Source: Streptomyces cupreus (GTDB lineage: Bacteria > Actinomycetota > Actinomycetes > Streptomycetales > Streptomycetaceae). Taken from it: 64,000 nucleotides of DNA. The notes under the pieces are model-generated. The model was not told the origin of the DNA. It made no database searches and saw only the letters and a program-made list of their open reading frames with translations. The stretch is from positions 1 through 64,000 of the forward strand of contig NZ_JACMSF010000011.1 in the NCBI RefSeq assembly GCF_014257025.1. Reading direction: 5' to 3'. Both the position numbers and the translations under genes were made by a program. Shown here piece by piece: positions 53,376 through 62,048 of the stretch (position 1 is its first letter; every line of letters begins with the position of its first letter).

Positions 53376-54107
53376 ATGAGCGCGGAGTTCGGCGACCGAG
53401 GCCTGCAGGGCAAACTCTCCCGGTGGCTGCGCGGCCGCCGCCCCCAGCAGACCGCCGACGACGGCGGTCGTGAGGCTCTGCTGCTCGCCGCCGCCTCCGC
53501 GGGACTGCCGCTCGCGCCCGCCGCCCACCCGGCGCCCGGCTACCGCTGTTCCTGCGACCGCGTCGGCTGTCCGACCCCCGCCCAGCACCCGGTGTCGTTC
53601 GCCTGGCAGACGCAGTCCACCACCGACCGCGCCCAGATCGAACGCTGGGCCCGCAACCAGCCGCAGGCCAACTTCATCACCGCCACCGGCATGGTGCACG
53701 ACGTCCTGGACGTCCCCCTGGAGGCCGGCCGCGAGGCCCTCGGCCGGCTCCTCGACGCCGGCGTCGAGGTCGGACCCGTCGCCGAGAGCGACAATGGCCG
53801 CCTGCTCTTCTTCACCCTCACCCGCGGCACCCCCGAGGACGAGGACGAGTGGTGGCCCTGCGAGCTGGACTGCCACCCCGAGACGATGGACGAGCATCCG
53901 GGCCTACGGTGGCACTGCCGCGGTTCGTACGTCCTCGTGCCGCCCGCCCGCCTCAGCGGTGACGACCAGAGCGTGCGCTGGGTACGCGGGACCGAGCATC
54001 CCCTGCCGGATCCGCTCAGCCTGCTGGAGGTCCTCACCGACTCCTGCGCCCGCCACGCCGGCCAGGAGTCCGACCACGCGCACACCGCCTGGCCCTCGCG
54101 CCGCTGA
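53376..54107 (+). CDS. Bifunctional primase/polymerase-like (Prim-Pol) protein
   Basis: A 243-aa protein from ATG 53376, with GAGGGG upstream. AASAGLPLAPAAHPAPGYRCSCDRVGCPTPAQHPVSFAWQ (with the three cysteines near residues 53-60) and WARNQPQANFITATGMVHDVLDVPLEAG fit the AEP/Prim-Pol family common in Streptomyces. The metal-binding DxD is replaced (VLDVPLEAG), so activity is doubtful. No helicase or replication gene is next to it. It is likely a chromosomal orphan of this fold. Confidence 0.78.
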   Translation: MSAEFGDRGLQGKLSRWLRGRRPQQTADDGGREALLLAAASAGLPLAPAAHPAPGYRCSCDRVGCPTPAQHPVSFAWQTQSTTDRAQIERWARNQPQANFITATGMVHDVLDVPLEAGREALGRLLDAGVEVGPVAESDNGRLLFFTLTRGTPEDEDEWWPCELDCHPETMDEHPGLRWHCRGSYVLVPPARLSGDDQSVRWVRGTEHPLPDPLSLLEVLTDSCARHAGQESDHAHTAWPSRR

Positions 54108-54138
54108 ACGGCCCGAAGCGGCTGCTCACCCGAGAAAG

Positions 54139-55134
54139 CTACTCGCCCTTCGCGCCCGTCAGGCCCTCGATCCGGCCCAGCACCGACACACCGCCCGCGC
54201 CCCCCGCCGGGTCCAGCGCCACCTCGTTCGAGATGAACTCCATCGTCAGCGACTGCTTGATCTCGCCCGTCGTCAGGGCCAGCACGTCCTTGTTGGGGGT
54301 CGGCACGGCGGCGCCCGGCGCGGCCGTCTGCTTCTGGTAGTGGTGCGTGGTGAAGAACACCAGCGCCCCGCCGTCCGCCGTGCGCAACGCCAGCGGCCGG
54401 TAGTCGCCCTCGGTCAGCGGTTCGTCGATGTATTGCGTGACCAGACCCGGCCGCTCCGCGTTCTTCGCGCGCTTCTCCCGCCAGCCGGAGGTGTGGCTGC
54501 CGTCCGCGAAGGTCTCCCCGCCGTCCTTGAGGTAGGCCGTGTAGACCTTGCTCAAGTCGTCCGGGGCGACGGCCAGTTCGGTGGAATTCGGGTCCACCGC
54601 CTCGGCCCAGCCGTCCTTGTCCTTCTTGAACTCCGGCATGTCGTCGGGCGCCACCAGCGTCAGATACGCGGCCTCCCACGGGTCTTCGAGACCGTCCCGG
54701 GTGAACACCAGCAGCCAGCGGGAGTCACCGCCGCGGTTGGCCTTGGCATCGGCCAGGAACCAGCGCGGCCAGCCCGGCTTCTTGGGGATGGTGAACTCGG
54801 CGTCCGTGAACGCCAGCGGCGAGTGCCCGGTGTTGCCGTCCGGGTTGTTGGCGCGGCCCGCCTTCAGCCGCGCCTCGTCGATGTCGCCGAGCGCGCCGGT
54901 GACACGGTCGGCGTCCAGGGAACTGTCGTACGCCTTGTCGGCCGCGTTGTACGCGGCGGTGAAGTCCTTCAGCGCCTCGGCGGCCTCGGCCTGTGTGGCG
55001 GCGGGGATCAACTCCCGTTCCCCGTGCACCACCAGGCACCCGCTCGCCGTCAACGACAAAGCGGTCACGGAGGCCGCTATCAGCGCCCTCCGGTCAAGCC
55101 TGCGAAGCCTTCGAGGGCTGCGATCCCTGCTCAT
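54139..55134 (-). CDS. Secreted lipoprotein, end of the iron operon
   Basis: A 331-aa protein from ATG 55134, which lies within the 3' end of efeU (41-base overlap), so it is co-translated. The signal is DRRALIAASVTALSLTASGC, with Cys33 likely lipidated. The mature part (ALKDFTAAYNAADKAYDSSLDADRVTG, WLLVFTRDGLEDPWEAAYLTLVAPDDMPEFKKDKDGWAEAVD) has no recognised domain. Position suggests a role with the iron permease. Confidence 0.82.
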   Translation of the reverse strand: MSRDRSPRRLRRLDRRALIAASVTALSLTASGCLVVHGERELIPAATQAEAAEALKDFTAAYNAADKAYDSSLDADRVTGALGDIDEARLKAGRANNPDGNTGHSPLAFTDAEFTIPKKPGWPRWFLADAKANRGGDSRWLLVFTRDGLEDPWEAAYLTLVAPDDMPEFKKDKDGWAEAVDPNSTELAVAPDDLSKVYTAYLKDGGETFADGSHTSGWREKRAKNAERPGLVTQYIDEPLTEGDYRPLALRTADGGALVFFTTHHYQKQTAAPGAAVPTPNKDVLALTTGEIKQSLTMEFISNEVALDPAGGAGGVSVLGRIEGLTGAKGE

Positions 55135-55966
55135 CGGGTCCCTTCACCTTCCCCTTCCCGGAGGCGAACCCTACCGGGGCGAGGAACAGCGCGAGCGTCG
55201 GGACCAGGTACAGCAGCCACACCGTGACCTGGAGGACGGTCGGATCGGGCTGGAAGTTGAACACGCCCTTCAGCAGCGTGCCGTACCAACTGTCAGGCGG
55301 GATCGTGCCGGTGATGTCGAAGGCCTTGTAGGTCAGGCCCGGCAGCCAGTCGGCCTCCTGGAGGTCATGGAAGCCGTACGCCAGCACACCCGCCGCGACC
55401 ACGACCAGCATCCCGCCGGTCCAGGTGAAGAACTTGCCCAGATTGATCCTCAGGGCGCCGCGGTAGAACAGCCAGCCCAGGAACACCGCGGTGGCCAGGC
55501 CGAGACCGGCGCCGACCACGGGGCGCGGGGAGCCGTCACCGGCCGCGCGCACCGACGTCCACACGAACAGAGCCGTCTCCAAGCCCTCCCGGCCCACCGC
55601 CAGGAACGCCGTGGCGACCAGCGCGCCGGTGCCCATCTGAAGGGCGGCGTCCAGCCTGCCGTGCAGCTCGGCCTTCAGATGCCGGGCGGTGCGCCGCATC
55701 CAGAACACCATCCACGTCACCAGGCCTACGGCGATGAGGGACAGCGAGCCGCCGAGCGCCTCCTGCGCCTCGAACGTCAGCTCCTGGGAGCCGAATTCGA
55801 GGGCGCAGCCGAAGCCCAGGGCGAGCGCGACCGCGACCCCGATGCCGATCCAGACGGGCCTGAGCGCGTCCCTGCGGTCCGTCTTCACCAGGTAGGCGAC
55901 GAGGATGCAGACGACGAGGCTGGCCTCCAACCCCTCACGCAGGCCGATCAGATAGTTCGCGAACAC
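55094..55966 (-). CDS. efeU: FTR1-family iron permease EfeU
   Basis: A 290-aa membrane protein from GTG 55966, behind GGGGAGG and TAGGA. It has seven helices and both REGLE iron-binding motifs: GLREGLEASLVV near residue 10 and GREGLETALFV near 125. It imports ferric iron after oxidation by, or transfer from, EfeO/EfeB-type partners. Upstream lies only the C-terminal part of EfeB; EfeO is missing. The gene itself is intact and may be transcribed from a new promoter. Confidence 0.92.
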   Translation of the reverse strand: MFANYLIGLREGLEASLVVCILVAYLVKTDRRDALRPVWIGIGVAVALALGFGCALEFGSQELTFEAQEALGGSLSLIAVGLVTWMVFWMRRTARHLKAELHGRLDAALQMGTGALVATAFLAVGREGLETALFVWTSVRAAGDGSPRPVVGAGLGLATAVFLGWLFYRGALRINLGKFFTWTGGMLVVVAAGVLAYGFHDLQEADWLPGLTYKAFDITGTIPPDSWYGTLLKGVFNFQPDPTVLQVTVWLLYLVPTLALFLAPVGFASGKGKVKGPDEQGSQPSKASQA

Positions 55967-55970
55967 GGTC

Positions 55971-56515
55971 CTACGCCTCCCCGGCGAACAGCGCCCGGCC
56001 CCACCAGTCGTCCTTGTCACGGACGCCGGGCGGGATCGCGTAGACCGCCGAACCCACGTGCTGGATGTACTCGTTGAGCGTGTCGGTGGCGAGGTTGCGC
56101 TGGATGGGCACGAAGCCCGTGCGCACGTCCTTCTGGTACGCCAGGAAGAACAGGCCCGCGTCCAGGCGGCCCAGGCCGTCCGTGCCGTCGGTGAAGGAGT
56201 AGCCGCGGCGCAGGATCGTCGCCCCGTCGTTGGAGTGGGGGTGCGCGAGCCGCACGTGCGCGGTCGGGAGCATCGCCTTCAGGAACGGCTCGTCGCGCTC
56301 CTTGGCCTTGCCGACCGGGGCGCCCTCGCCCTTGTCGCGGCCGATGATGTCCTCCTGCTCCTGCAGGGAGGTGCGGTCCCAGGTCTCGATGTGCATACGG
56401 ATGCGCCGGGCGACCAGGTAGGAGCCGTCCACCATCCAGTCGGGCCCCTCCTTCTCGTCCACCCACACGAACTTCTTCAACCGGTCCGTCTCCGTGCCCG
56501 CGATGTTGCGGGTGC
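55971..56515 (-). pseudogene. efeB: EfeB, DyP-type peroxidase, N-terminally truncated
   Basis: Only the C-terminal half remains. Reading from the junction: DGTRNIAGTETDRLKKFVWV, MVDGSYLVARRIRMHIETWD, VRLAHPHSND (the heme-ligand His region), ILRRGYSF (the distal Arg) and FVPIQRNLATDTLNEYI. The N-terminal half, the Tat signal and most of the GxxDG block are gone. The break comes exactly where a plus-strand gene also begins abruptly. Five bases separate it from efeU. It is a dead copy of deferrochelatase/peroxidase EfeB. Confidence 0.8.
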
Positions 56516-56523
56516 CGTCCGGA

Positions 56524-57221
56524 CGCTGCTGCTGGGCCGGTCGGTGGGCGAGGGCTGCTGCCCGGAGCTGTATCTGCACCGCCTCGACGACTACCGCTCG
56601 CCCCTGCCGCCGGTGCGCTCGACGGCCATGCGGTCCGACATCAACTGGCCGCATCAGTACGCGCGTCGGCTGGAGGAGTCCGACGGGACGCCCTTGCGGG
56701 ACGGGCGTTGGGAGCTGGCCCGGCGGGACCGCTTCGAACCGGGCGTCTGGACCGAGGACTTCGTACGGGAGTGGCCGACCGGACGGCTGGGGCTGTACTG
56801 CGGGGGCGGCTGGCACGGGGTTCTCCCGCTGCGCCGGCTCTCGGCGCCGGCCGCGGCGCGTGTGAAGGCGTACCGCAAGCACGCCCGCGAGGGCACCCTT
56901 GCGCCTGTCCTGCTGTGGTGGGTGACCTTTCTCGACGGCTGGGTGATCCTCGACGGCCACGACAGGGCGGTGGCCGCGCTGGCGGAGGAGCGGGTGCCGG
57001 AGTGCGTGCAGTTGAGCCAGGTGCCCGACGAGGGGCAGTGGCGGCGGGCTGCCGAGGAGGTGACCGAGGCGCACGAGCACCGCATGCGAGGGCTCGCCGT
57101 GCGTCCCGACACCCAGGGCCGCCCTGGAGTGGACGTACACGATCGCCTCACTGCCGTACGGGCCGCCTTTGGGACCTGCCCGGCGGAACCGATGCCTGGG
57201 ACGACCTCGCCGCCCGGGTGA
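56524..57221 (+). pseudogene. Hypothetical protein lacking its 5' part
   Basis: Coding resumes on the plus strand right after the EfeB break: RTLLLGRSVGEGCCPELYLH, RLDDYRSPLPPVRST, DINWPHQYARRLEESDGTPL, LGLYCGGGWHGVLPLRRLSAP, VKAYRKHAREGTLAPVLLWWVTFLDGWVILDGHDRAVAALAEERVPE. The reading continues to 57221. Strong codon bias extends to the junction, so the true start is lost; ATG 56628 could start a 197-aa remnant. No family is recognised. The rearrangement removed its start and part of efeB together. Confidence 0.65.
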
Positions 57222-57236
57222 TGTTTCAATTCCCCC

Positions 57237-57881
57237 GTGACTGACTACGACGTGCTCCGGGTCTTCTGCGGGCCTCGCGGCGGATACGGCAACGAGCTGG
57301 GCGTTGTCCGTGACGGCTCGGTGCTGCCGGAGCGGGATGAGCGGCAGGCGTTCGCGGCGAAGCTCGGGTTCCCCGAGACGGTGTTCGTCGACGACCCCGA
57401 GCGCGGAGTCATCGACATCTACACGCCCAGCGTGCGGCTGCCGTTCGCCGGTTACCCCTGCGTCGGGGCGGCCTGGCTGCTGGACGTGCCGGAGCTGGTC
57501 ACGCCCGCCGGGGTGGTCGGGGCCCGCCAGGACGGGGAGTTCTGCTGGATCGAGGCGCGAGCGGAGTGGGCACCGCCGCGGACGCTGCGGCAGTACGGGT
57601 CCGCGGCCGAGGTCGACGCGCTGCCGGTGCCTCCGGCGGGGGAGTGGATCTACGCGTGGGCGTGGGAGGACGAGGCGGCGGGCCGGATCCGCGCGCGGGG
57701 CTTCCCCGGCCGGGGCGACGGCATCGACGAGGACGAGGCGACGGGAGCGGCGGCGATCCTCCTGACGGAAAGTTTGGGCCGCGCCCTCAACATCACCCAG
57801 GGCACGGGCTCCCAGCTCCTGACGGCACCGCAGCCCGGGGGCTGGGTGGAACTCGGAGGGCGGGTCTGTCTGGAGCGCTGA
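57237..57881 (+). CDS. PhzF-family isomerase/epimerase-like protein
   Basis: A 214-aa protein from GTG 57237. LRVFCGPRGGYGNELGVV at the start and VRLPFAGYPCVGAAWLL (the (L/P)FAGHP motif with His replaced by Tyr) mark the PhzF fold. FPGRGDGIDEDEATGAAAILLTE corresponds to the second-domain GxxEDPxTGSA motif. The catalytic Glu of full-length PhzF is not evident, and the protein is shorter than the usual 260-300 aa. It may be an inactive or specialised member. Confidence 0.8.
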   Translation: MTDYDVLRVFCGPRGGYGNELGVVRDGSVLPERDERQAFAAKLGFPETVFVDDPERGVIDIYTPSVRLPFAGYPCVGAAWLLDVPELVTPAGVVGARQDGEFCWIEARAEWAPPRTLRQYGSAAEVDALPVPPAGEWIYAWAWEDEAAGRIRARGFPGRGDGIDEDEATGAAAILLTESLGRALNITQGTGSQLLTAPQPGGWVELGGRVCLER

Positions 57882-57887
57882 CGGGGC

Positions 57888-58535
57888 TCAGGCCGACAGC
57901 GGGAACTCCTCGCTCAGTGCCTGGAAGACCGCCATGTTCAGTCGAAACGCCCGCTGGCACTCGGCGATGATCCGCTGCTTCTCCAGGTCGTCCGCCCGTA
58001 CGTCGTCCAGCAGGTGGCGGTAGCCGCGCTTGAAGGCCGCCGGGTTGGAGATCTGGTCGAAGACGTAGAAGCGGACCCCGTCGCCCTTCTTGTCGAAGCC
58101 CCACGTCTTCTCCGCCCGGTCGCGGACGACCTGGCCGCCGGCGAGGTCGCCGAGGTAGCGGGTGTAGTGGTGCGCGACATACCCGGCCGGCCAGGTGCGG
58201 GCGCACTCCTCGATCCGGTCGGCGTACGCCCGTGTGGCGGGCAGCGTGGAGAGGGTGGACCGCCAGCCGGGGCCCCGCAGATGCGCCAGGTCCCGTTCGA
58301 GCGACGCCAGCCGCATCAGCTCCGGGCGGACGAAGGGGCCGGCCACCGGGTCGGACGCCAGCCGCTCGGCGCCGGACTCCAGGGCGTCGTACACGAACCA
58401 CAGCTGCTCGGTGTAGCGCGCATAGGCGTCCACCCCCAGCCGGCCGCCCAGCAGATCGCTCATGAACGTCGACGAGTTCGCCTCTTCGTGCAGCTCGTGG
58501 GTGGTGGTGCGCAGGAGCGTCGAGAAGGAGTCCAT
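57888..58535 (-). CDS. Heme oxygenase (biliverdin-producing)
   Basis: A 215-aa helical enzyme from ATG 58535, behind AAGGAG. The proximal heme ligand is the His in TTTHELHEEANSSTFM near residues 11-26. The distal helix has the required glycines in YLGDLAGGQVV near 128-140. The order (HYTRYLGDLAGGQ, FYVFDQISNPAAFKRGYRHLL) is that of HmuO/HO-1. It opens heme to biliverdin, CO and Fe(II). An iron box 15-33 bases upstream indicates derepression by iron lack through DmdR/IdeR. Confidence 0.93.
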   Translation of the reverse strand: MDSFSTLLRTTTHELHEEANSSTFMSDLLGGRLGVDAYARYTEQLWFVYDALESGAERLASDPVAGPFVRPELMRLASLERDLAHLRGPGWRSTLSTLPATRAYADRIEECARTWPAGYVAHHYTRYLGDLAGGQVVRDRAEKTWGFDKKGDGVRFYVFDQISNPAAFKRGYRHLLDDVRADDLEKQRIIAECQRAFRLNMAVFQALSEEFPLSA

Positions 58536-58549
58536 GAGCCCAGATTCTC

Positions 58550-58568
58550 TGTGGTTAGGCTTACCTAA
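58550..58568 (-). promoter_or_regulatory. Iron box (DmdR1/IdeR operator)
   Basis: In the minus-strand direction the 19-mer begins TTAGGTAAGCCTAACC. It differs from the consensus TTAGGTTAGSCTAACCTAA at only a few places and has the expected dyad. It lies 15-33 bases before the heme oxygenase start, overlapping its likely promoter. Confidence 0.8.
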
Positions 58569-58633
58569 GTCAATGCTTTTGCCGACTCGCTGTCGGTAAA
58601 TGTGTACCCGAATTATCCAGGAAACCAACCCAA

Positions 58634-58661
58634 AAGCCCGCCCTCCGAAGAGAGCGGGCCT
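58634..58661 (-). terminator. Intrinsic terminator of map
   Basis: On the minus strand GCCCGCTCTC, loop TTCG, GAGGGCGGGC forms a stem with one mismatch and a stable UUCG tetraloop, followed by a TTTT run. It starts 16 bases after the map stop codon. It is the clearest Rho-independent terminator in the window. Confidence 0.85.
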
Positions 58662-58676
58662 TCACAGCGGAGCCGG

Positions 58677-59534
58677 TCAGGGCAGCGTCAGGATCTCCGC
58701 CCCCGTCTCCGTCACCACCAGCGTGTGCTCGAACTGCGCCGTCCGCCTGCGGTCCTTCGTCACGACCGTCCAGCCGTCGTCCCACATGTCGTACTCGTGC
58801 GTGCCCAGCGTCAGCATCGGCTCGATCGTGAAGGTCATCCCCGGCTGGATCACCGTCGTCGCGTGCGGACTGTCGTAGTGCGGGATGATCAGGCCGGAGT
58901 GGAACGACGAGTTGATGCCGTGGCCGGTGAAGTCGCGGACCACGCCGTAGCCGAAGCGCTTGGCGTACGACTCGATGACGCGGCCGATGACATTGATCTG
59001 GCGGCCCGGCTTGACCGCCTTGATGGCGCGGTTCAGGGACTCACGGGTGCGCTCCACCAGCAGGCGGCTCTCCTCGTCCACCTCCCCGACCAGGTACGTC
59101 GCGTTGTTGTCGCCGTGCACCCCGCCGATGTACGCCGTCACGTCGAGGTTGATGATGTCGCCGTCGCGCAGCACCGTGGAGTCCGGAATGCCGTGGCAGA
59201 TCACCTCGTTGAGGCTGGAGCACAGGGACTTCGGGAAGCCCCGGTAACCGAGCGTCGACGGGTAGGCGCCGTGGTCGCACATGTACTCGTGCGCCACCTT
59301 GTCCAGTTCGTCGGTGGTGACCCCGGGCGCGATCAGCTTCGCCGCCTCGGCCATCGCTCGCGCGGCGATCCGGCCGGCGACACGCATCGCCTCGACGGTC
59401 TCCGGAGTCTGTACCTCCGGGCCGGAGTACGGCGTCGGCGCGGGCTTGCCGACGTACTCGGGGCGACGGATGTTTCCGGGTACGGAACGGGTGGGAGAGA
59501 GCTCCCCTGGGACGAGCAGCGACTGGCCAGACAT
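58677..59534 (-). CDS. map: Methionine aminopeptidase, type I
   Basis: A 285-aa metalloprotease from ATG 59534. It removes the N-terminal Met of new proteins. Metal ligands are visible: Asp in [15 protein letters not shown] (both Asp), His in [11 protein letters not shown], Glu in [10 protein letters not shown] and Glu in QFEHTLVV. An N-terminal extension of about 40 residues ([20 protein letters not shown]) is typical of actinobacterial type I forms, which carry a linker for ribosome contact. It is monocistronic with a strong terminator. Two map genes are normal in Streptomyces. Confidence 0.94.
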   Translation of the reverse strand: MSGQSLLVPGELSPTRSVPGNIRRPEYVGKPAPTPYSGPEVQTPETVEAMRVAGRIAARAMAEAAKLIAPGVTTDELDKVAHEYMCDHGAYPSTLGYRGFPKSLCSSLNEVICHGIPDSTVLRDGDIINLDVTAYIGGVHGDNNATYLVGEVDEESRLLVERTRESLNRAIKAVKPGRQINVIGRVIESYAKRFGYGVVRDFTGHGINSSFHSGLIIPHYDSPHATTVIQPGMTFTIEPMLTLGTHEYDMWDDGWTVVTKDRRRTAQFEHTLVVTETGAEILTLP

Positions 59535-59592
59535 GCCAGCGAGTCTAACGAGCCGCCGTGGGGGAACATGTCGGTGGCGAGAGGAGCAGGTC

Positions 59593-59820
59593 ATGGCGTT
59601 GTTCAAGAAGCGGACGGTCGGCAAGCCGGGCGAGTGGTACTACTGCCTGGAGCACAAGAAGGTCGAGGAGGGCCCGGACTGCCCCGGCAAGGACCGCTTC
59701 GGCCCCTACGCCTCCCGCGGGGAGGCCGAGCACGCGATGGAGACCGCCCGCGAGCGCAACCTCCAGTGGGAGAACGACCCCAAGTGGCACGACGCCCCCA
59801 CGAGCGCCGACGACGACTAG
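59593..59820 (+). CDS. Small conserved hypothetical protein, 75 aa
   Basis: ATG 59593 follows [46 protein letters not shown] is a compact basic start with two Cys, then a helical region ([22 protein letters not shown]). The arrangement CL..H...(x)..C may bind a metal. Such proteins are conserved next to map in actinobacteria. It is convergent with the following MFS gene and shares the CTAG at its stop. Confidence 0.8.
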   Translation: MALFKKRTVGKPGEWYYCLEHKKVEEGPDCPGKDRFGPYASRGEAEHAMETARERNLQWENDPKWHDAPTSADDD

Positions 59821-61097
59821 CCCGGTGACGATGCCCGGGCCGCCTCGCGTTGCTCGCGCACGCTCTTCGCGTGCTCGCTCGTCCGGGCGTCGTACGTCAT
59901 CAGCCTCGGCAGGCACAGTGCCAGCAGCCCCACGGCGCCGGCGCACAGCAGTCCGCCCGACCACACCGACGCCCGCACGCCCCACCACGCGGCGAAGCCG
60001 CCCGACCTGACCTGGCCGAGGGTCGGTCCGACCGAGTACGACAGCAGCTCGATCCCGGCGAGCCGGCCGCGCAGCTCGTCCGGGATCGTCTGGTTCCACA
60101 TGACCCCGCGGAAGATCCCGCTGACCATGTCGCAGCCGCCCGCCACGGTCAGGAACAGCAGCACCAGCCATACGTTGCCCACGACCCCGGCGGCCGCGAT
60201 GGCCACGCCCCACAGCGCCGCCGCCAGCACCACCATCCGGCCGTGCCGGTGGATCCTCGCGGTCCAGCCGCTCGTCACGCTCACCAGCAGCGAGCCGAGC
60301 GGCACCGTCGCGTACATCAGGCCCAGCGACCACTCGGCGTCCAGTTCGTCCGCGAGGAACGGCAGCAGCGCCAGCGGCATCGCCAGGAACATCGCGGCGA
60401 GGTCGACGGCGTAGGTGCCGAGGAGTTCCTTGCGGCTCCAGGCGTACCGGGCGCCCTCGGCGATGGCCTTCAGGGAGGGTTTCGCCGCCTCGTGCGCGGC
60501 GGGGGAGGAGGCGATCGGGATGATCAGGACGACCGAGACGACGAAGGTCAGCAGGTCGGCGGCGTAGGCCCAGCCGAGCCCCGCGTACGCCACCACCACA
60601 CCCGCCACCGCTGGGCCCGCGACCCCGCCGACCGTCCAGCGCAGGGCGTTGAGGGAGGCCGCGGCCGGCAGGTGGTCATGGGCCACGATCCGCGGCCAGA
60701 GCGAGTCCAGCGCCGGGCGCTGCACGGAGACCAGCGCCGAGGACAGGGCCGCCACCACATACAGCGGCCATACGGCGGGCTCCGGCAGCAGGGCGTTCAC
60801 CAGCAGCAGCGCGCTCAGCAGCCCCTGGCCCGCCTCGGTCCAGATGATCAGCCCGCGCTTGTCGAGCGAGTCGGCGAGGGCTCCGCCGTACAGCCCGAAG
60901 ACGATCAGCGGGATCAGCTCCACCGCGCCGATCGCCCCGACGGCCGCCGCTGAGCCGGTCAGCTCCTTGATCTGCACCGGTAGCGCCACGAACGTCAGGA
61001 AGCTGCCGAAGCCGGAGATCAGACCCGACAGCCACAGCCGTCGGAAGTCGGCGGAGGCGCGCCAGGGGGCAAGGTCGGGCAGGAAGGAGGCGGTCAC
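59817..61097 (-). CDS. MFS exporter of the DHA3 type
   Basis: A 426-aa protein from GTG 61097. It has 12 helices. Helix 1 region FRRLWLSGLISGFGSFLTFVALPVQI and the motif A form GGALADSLDKRGLIIWTE mark the DHA3/EntS-like group that exports siderophores and drugs. WPRIVAHDHLPAAASLNALRWTVGGVAGPAVAG comes later. Its C-terminus is a charged tail. No siderophore cluster is near, so the substrate is open. Confidence 0.9.
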   Translation of the reverse strand: MTASFLPDLAPWRASADFRRLWLSGLISGFGSFLTFVALPVQIKELTGSAAAVGAIGAVELIPLIVFGLYGGALADSLDKRGLIIWTEAGQGLLSALLLVNALLPEPAVWPLYVVAALSSALVSVQRPALDSLWPRIVAHDHLPAAASLNALRWTVGGVAGPAVAGVVVAYAGLGWAYAADLLTFVVSVVLIIPIASSPAAHEAAKPSLKAIAEGARYAWSRKELLGTYAVDLAAMFLAMPLALLPFLADELDAEWSLGLMYATVPLGSLLVSVTSGWTARIHRHGRMVVLAAALWGVAIAAAGVVGNVWLVLLFLTVAGGCDMVSGIFRGVMWNQTIPDELRGRLAGIELLSYSVGPTLGQVRSGGFAAWWGVRASVWSGGLLCAGAVGLLALCLPRLMTYDARTSEHAKSVREQREAARASSPG

Positions 61098-61170
61098 GAG
61101 AGGTCATGGTCGGCAGGGGCGGGAGACCGGGGCAACTGCTTTTCGGGGCAACCGCTTTGTCGAGGTGGGC

Positions 61171-61359
61171 GTCACCAGCGCGCCGGTGGCGGCGCCGTCA
61201 ATTGGTCCGCCAGTGCCGAGAGGCGGTCACGGAAGCGTCGGCGTGCCCGGGGAGAGGGGCGGCTGTTCTTCGGCCGGGTCACCAGCGCGCCGGTGGCGGC
61301 GCCGTCAATTGGTCCGCCAATGCCGAGAGGCGGTCACGGAAGCGTCGGCGTGCCCGGGG
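61171..61359. repeat. Tandem duplication, 82-nt units, 107-bp period
   Basis: GTCACCAGCGCGCCGG at 61171 begins an 82-nt sequence that recurs at 61278-61359 with one base changed (CAGTGCC to CAATGCC). The second unit encodes the end of the adjacent minus-strand gene (RRFRDRLSALADQL). The first is the same segment repeated after its stop. Confidence 0.9.
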
Positions 61360-61968
61360 GGACGGGACGGAGTTTTCGCCGGCCGCCGCGCTCACCAGGT
61401 GCTGCACCGTGTCCAGGTCCAGATCCGTGCCCTCGGGTACCGCGAGCGACTCGTGCGCCATCGCCATCAGGTCACCCTCGCCGGGCCCCAGCGCCAGCAC
61501 CGTCGCCCCGGCCCGCCGCGCGTCGTGCACCCGCTCCAGCAGCCCGGCGTCCGGCCCCTGCACCGCCGGTCCGGCGCTCACCGCCTGCACCGCCGGTCCG
61601 GAGCCCGCCGCCCGCGGCGACACCGCCGGTCCGGCGCCAGCCGCCCGCGGCGACACCACCAGCAACGTCTCGCCCCGCCGCGCCGCCGCGAGACGGCCGA
61701 GCCCGACCGTCAGATGTGCCGGATCCGAGGCGCGCGCCTCATGCCGTACAAGCGTCGGCGTCAGCTCGGGCGTGCCCGACCACGCGGCCTCGTCCACCAG
61801 ATGTGCCGCGAGATGCCACGGTTCGTAGTCCGGTGTGCCGACGAGCAGCAGCCCGCCGCCGTGCGAGACCACCGAGCCCCGCAGCACACCCGCGAACCTC
61901 CGGGTGGCCCCCAACCACTCGGTCCCGGCGAGCACTTCGCGCAGCAGCGCGACCCGTACGGCATCCAT
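61279..61968 (-). CDS. Hypothetical protein with internal repeat
   Basis: A 229-aa protein from ATG 61968. It contains VRVALLREVLAGTEWLGATRRFAGVL, then GGGLLLVGTPDYEPWHLAAHLVDEAAW, later GATVLALGPGEGDLMAMAHESLAVPEG. A Pro/Ala/Gly repeat (SPRAAGAGPAV, SPRAAGSGPAV, VSAGPAV) interrupts the middle, from a tandem DNA repeat at about 61,555-61,650. The pattern resembles uncharacterised actinobacterial proteins with an SIS-like or Rossmann core. No function is assigned. Its 3' end is duplicated downstream. Confidence 0.75.
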   Translation of the reverse strand: MDAVRVALLREVLAGTEWLGATRRFAGVLRGSVVSHGGGLLLVGTPDYEPWHLAAHLVDEAAWSGTPELTPTLVRHEARASDPAHLTVGLGRLAAARRGETLLVVSPRAAGAGPAVSPRAAGSGPAVQAVSAGPAVQGPDAGLLERVHDARRAGATVLALGPGEGDLMAMAHESLAVPEGTDLDLDTVQHLVSAAAGENSVPSPRARRRFRDRLSALADQLTAPPPARW

Positions 61969-62048
61969 GGGTCCGCATCCTGCCGCACCAGGCCACTCGT
62001 GACCGGCAGTTCACCCCGAATTCGCCCAACCAGGGCAAGCGGTACGAC

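Noticed and set aside
54548..56077. 509-aa plus frame opposite efeU
   Set aside because: Antisense to a membrane protein with REGLE motifs; no coding features of its own.
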